From Cyanobacteria bacterium T3Sed10_344R1 (GTDB lineage: Bacteria; Cyanobacteriota; Cyanobacteriia; Phormidesmidales; Phormidesmidaceae), in NCBI GenBank assembly GCA_003566335.1, contig PXDR01000205.1:1-6973 (forward strand): a stretch of 6,973 nt of DNA. Direction: 5' to 3'. The number at the start of each line of letters is the position of its first letter. Position 1 is the stretch's first letter. Shown piece after piece: positions 5,307-6,973 of this stretch. Position numbers and translations under genes: made by a program. The notes beneath the pieces were generated by a model. The model made no database searches. It saw only the letters and a program-made list of their open reading frames with translations, and was not told where the DNA came from.

Positions 5307-6728
5307 CTAAGACAGATCTCCTTCCATGGCAACTTGCACCGCCTTCCCGGCCTGGGTGCGAAACTCCGCCACATCGACTCGCCGCAGCAAAATCACCGCA
5401 ATCACTAGGGCTGCTGCTTCCACATAAAACACAAAGCCATAGGCAAAAATCGGCACCCCAAACGCCTGTCGCCCCAGATCGAGCAACGCCCCACCTAGGA
5501 ACGAAGACCCCGCTTGAGAAAACGCCTGGGCCAAGCCCCACAGACCGGTAAAGGTGCCAGCGGTTTCTGCCGTGGTCAAGTCCAGCATCAGGCTAATCGA
5601 ACTGCCCGTCGCCACCCCCAGGGCCAAACCAAACAGCACCAGAGCAAACTGCAACAGCCAAACCTGGCCGAGGAAGCCCGTCAAGGGCAGCAGCAGGAAG
5701 CAGACCGCCATAGCAAGGCAGCCCCACTTCGCCACTGGTTTTTTGCCAAACTTCGGCACCAGCCAAAACCCGGTGAGGCTGAGGCTGACCAAGCTGCCCA
5801 AGCTCCAAAAGATATTCAGCGCCGTGGTCTGCGACAAGCTCATGCCGAAGACCTCGCCGCCAAAGGGTTCCAAAATCGGCTGCTGCATGAACATGCCCAG
5901 AATCAGCATGACCAGAAAGGTGAAGAAGTAACCGGTTTGGCGGCTGGCGGTGAGAATGGCGATCCCTTCGCGGAAGGTGATGCGATTGTTCCCCTGGTTT
6001 CGCCGTCGATAGGGCAGGCGGGAATACTTTTTCTCTACCCCCCAAGTTGCCGCAATCACCAGCAGAAACACGACTCCTGGCACCAGGACAAAGAGTCGAT
6101 TAATGCTCCCCTGTAGGGTTTCTGCTGTGACGTCCCGCAGCAGTCCAGCACTGAGTCCGGCCCCGCCGCCGACCCCCAGGGTCAGCATTGACCAAACAAT
6201 GCCCACCAACTTGCCCCGGTTGTCTTCGTCCGACACATCTACCATCAGGGCAAAAAACGGGGTAGACGTGGCGCTAATACAGAGGCCGTAGACCGCAAAG
6301 GCCAGGGCCAAAATCGCCACCCAGCCGTAGGTGGTGCCCGACCAGCCCGTGGCTACGGCGCTGCGGTTAAGCTGCCACACCACCTGCACCGCCACAAACG
6401 CCATTACCGCAAACAGGCCCGACCCCAGCCAGATATAGCTGGTGCGGTGATAGCCCAGAAACGTGCGGGAGTCGGTCATTTGACCAAACAAAATCCGGGC
6501 CGGGGCCACCAGTTGATACATGGCAATGCTGCCGCCGACGATAGTGGCAGGGATGGCCAACTCTTGAATCATCACCCGGTTCAGCACCCCCAGCATCAGA
6601 ATCGCCATGATGCCTAGGCCCATCTGCACCAGGCCCAAGCGAAACATGGTGAAGAGGTTTAGCCGGGGCAGATGGGCGGGGATGTCTTCGGCGGATGGCG
6701 GCGGTATCGGCAGATCGCGACTGGCCAT
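5307..6728 (-). CDS. PucC-family (BCH2/LhaA) MFS membrane protein
   Basis: This is a 473-residue polytopic membrane protein of the PucC branch of the major facilitator superfamily, which in purple bacteria aids light-harvesting complex assembly and in cyanobacteria is thought to handle chlorophyll or chlorophyll-binding small proteins. About 12 hydrophobic segments are visible (roughly 31-55, 60-80, 97-119, 133-152, 174-197, 211-229, 265-285, 300-322, 333-352, 356-378, 390-412, 425-448). Family-like features are LNLFTMFRLGLVQMGLG near the start, QLVAPARILFGQMTDSRTFLGYHR (in parts, 72-95) in the first cytoplasmic loop, and PFFALMVDVSDEDNRGKLVG around 157-176. A basic central loop (233-244, KKYSRLPYRRRN) divides two six-helix halves. 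The ATG at 6728 has only a weak GAG upstream. The gene leads a likely four-gene operon. Cargo is not shown by the sequence. Confidence 0.93.
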   Translation of the reverse strand: MASRDLPIPPPSAEDIPAHLPRLNLFTMFRLGLVQMGLGIMAILMLGVLNRVMIQELAIPATIVGGSIAMYQLVAPARILFGQMTDSRTFLGYHRTSYIWLGSGLFAVMAFVAVQVVWQLNRSAVATGWSGTTYGWVAILALAFAVYGLCISATSTPFFALMVDVSDEDNRGKLVGIVWSMLTLGVGGGAGLSAGLLRDVTAETLQGSINRLFVLVPGVVFLLVIAATWGVEKKYSRLPYRRRNQGNNRITFREGIAILTASRQTGYFFTFLVMLILGMFMQQPILEPFGGEVFGMSLSQTTALNIFWSLGSLVSLSLTGFWLVPKFGKKPVAKWGCLAMAVCFLLLPLTGFLGQVWLLQFALVLFGLALGVATGSSISLMLDLTTAETAGTFTGLWGLAQAFSQAGSSFLGGALLDLGRQAFGVPIFAYGFVFYVEAAALVIAVILLRRVDVAEFRTQAGKAVQVAMEGDLS

Positions 6729-6973
6729 AAAACTCGCTCAAAAAGGGGTTAGTAAAGAAATCAGCAAGCAATCAGAACCATTCTCAGGATAGAAGCTGAT
6801 GGGCCGGGATGCATGGGGCTGTGCGGATAGGACGTTTCGCCGCTTTCCCCTCGCCTTTCTTGATAAGCTGACACACAGGTCTATTTTTCTTAACCGTTCT
6901 TTTCAGCCGTTCTTCTTAGCCGTCCCCATGTCCCCAGTGGTCAGTCCCATCAGCTCTGTTCCCGTCGCCTTTC
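6729..6973. promoter_or_regulatory. Upstream region of the pucC-led gene run
   Basis: These 245 bp hold no supported gene and probably contain the promoter of the minus-strand run. No convincing -35/-10 pair was found; TTCTGA and TACTAA with a 17-base gap on the minus strand is only a weak match. A plus-strand frame is open from an ATG at 6798 to the window edge, with a second in-frame ATG at 6928 (MSPVVSPISSVPVAF). It might be the beginning of a divergent gene but has no clear ribosome site. Confidence 0.45.
6881..6919 (-). repeat. Three 13-bp tandem units upstream of pucC
   Basis: On the minus strand three units follow one another: CTAAGAAGAACGG (6919-6907), CTGAAAAGAACGG (6906-6894) and TTAAGAAAAATAG (6893-6881). 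The first two differ at two positions and the third is more diverged. They are purine-rich and lie 150-190 bp before the pucC ATG, a place that suits an activator array. No known motif is recognised. Confidence 0.7.

Noticed and set aside
5514..6116. 200-codon plus-strand open frame inside the pucC-like gene
   Set aside because: It is antisense to a clear 12-helix family protein. Its Gln/Lys/Arg-rich composition follows from the complementary GC-rich codons, and no ribosome site or family motif is visible.

Overview
The window looks like chromosomal DNA from a cyanobacterium, probably a GC-rich filamentous or Leptolyngbya/Nodosilinea-like lineage. Three things point there: five complete copies of the HIP1 octamer GCGATCGC in 7 kb, a PucC-family (light-harvesting/chlorophyll-associated) transporter, and PrxQ and Nudix proteins that match my recollection of cyanobacterial homologues. 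Species cannot be fixed from this window. All eight supported genes lie on the minus strand, so transcription runs from right to left.

Right half (about 6973 down to 3443): a compact gene run, in transcription order pucC-like MFS protein, inositol-monophosphatase-family phosphatase, PrxQ/Bcp peroxiredoxin and Nudix hydrolase. The first pair is joined stop-to-start (TAG immediately followed by ATG), the second gap is 43 bp and the last about 12 bp, so one operon is likely. It joins a thylakoid-type membrane protein with a phosphatase, a peroxide scavenger and a nucleotide-pool or cofactor cleaner, which fits a phototroph housekeeping/stress operon, although the functional link is inference. 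Upstream of pucC there are 245 bp with a 13-bp tandem repeat. Downstream of the Nudix stop there is a G-tract-rich stretch on the coding strand.

Middle (3442 to 2385): a short spacer with a 10-bp direct repeat, then an alpha/beta hydrolase. It keeps its nucleophile elbow but shows no histidine at the usual catalytic position, and its proline-rich tail is encoded by long C homopolymers.

Left (2357 to 1): an intact type I restriction-modification methyltransferase subunit (HsdM). Where hsdS or hsdR might be expected, it is followed by a small type II toxin-antitoxin pair of clearly lower GC. The toxin runs off the left edge. No specificity or restriction subunit is inside the window. This insertion of an addiction module directly behind hsdM is the most accessory-like part of the region. 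I see no RNA genes, CRISPR arrays, transposases or integrases, and no clearly new multi-gene system.
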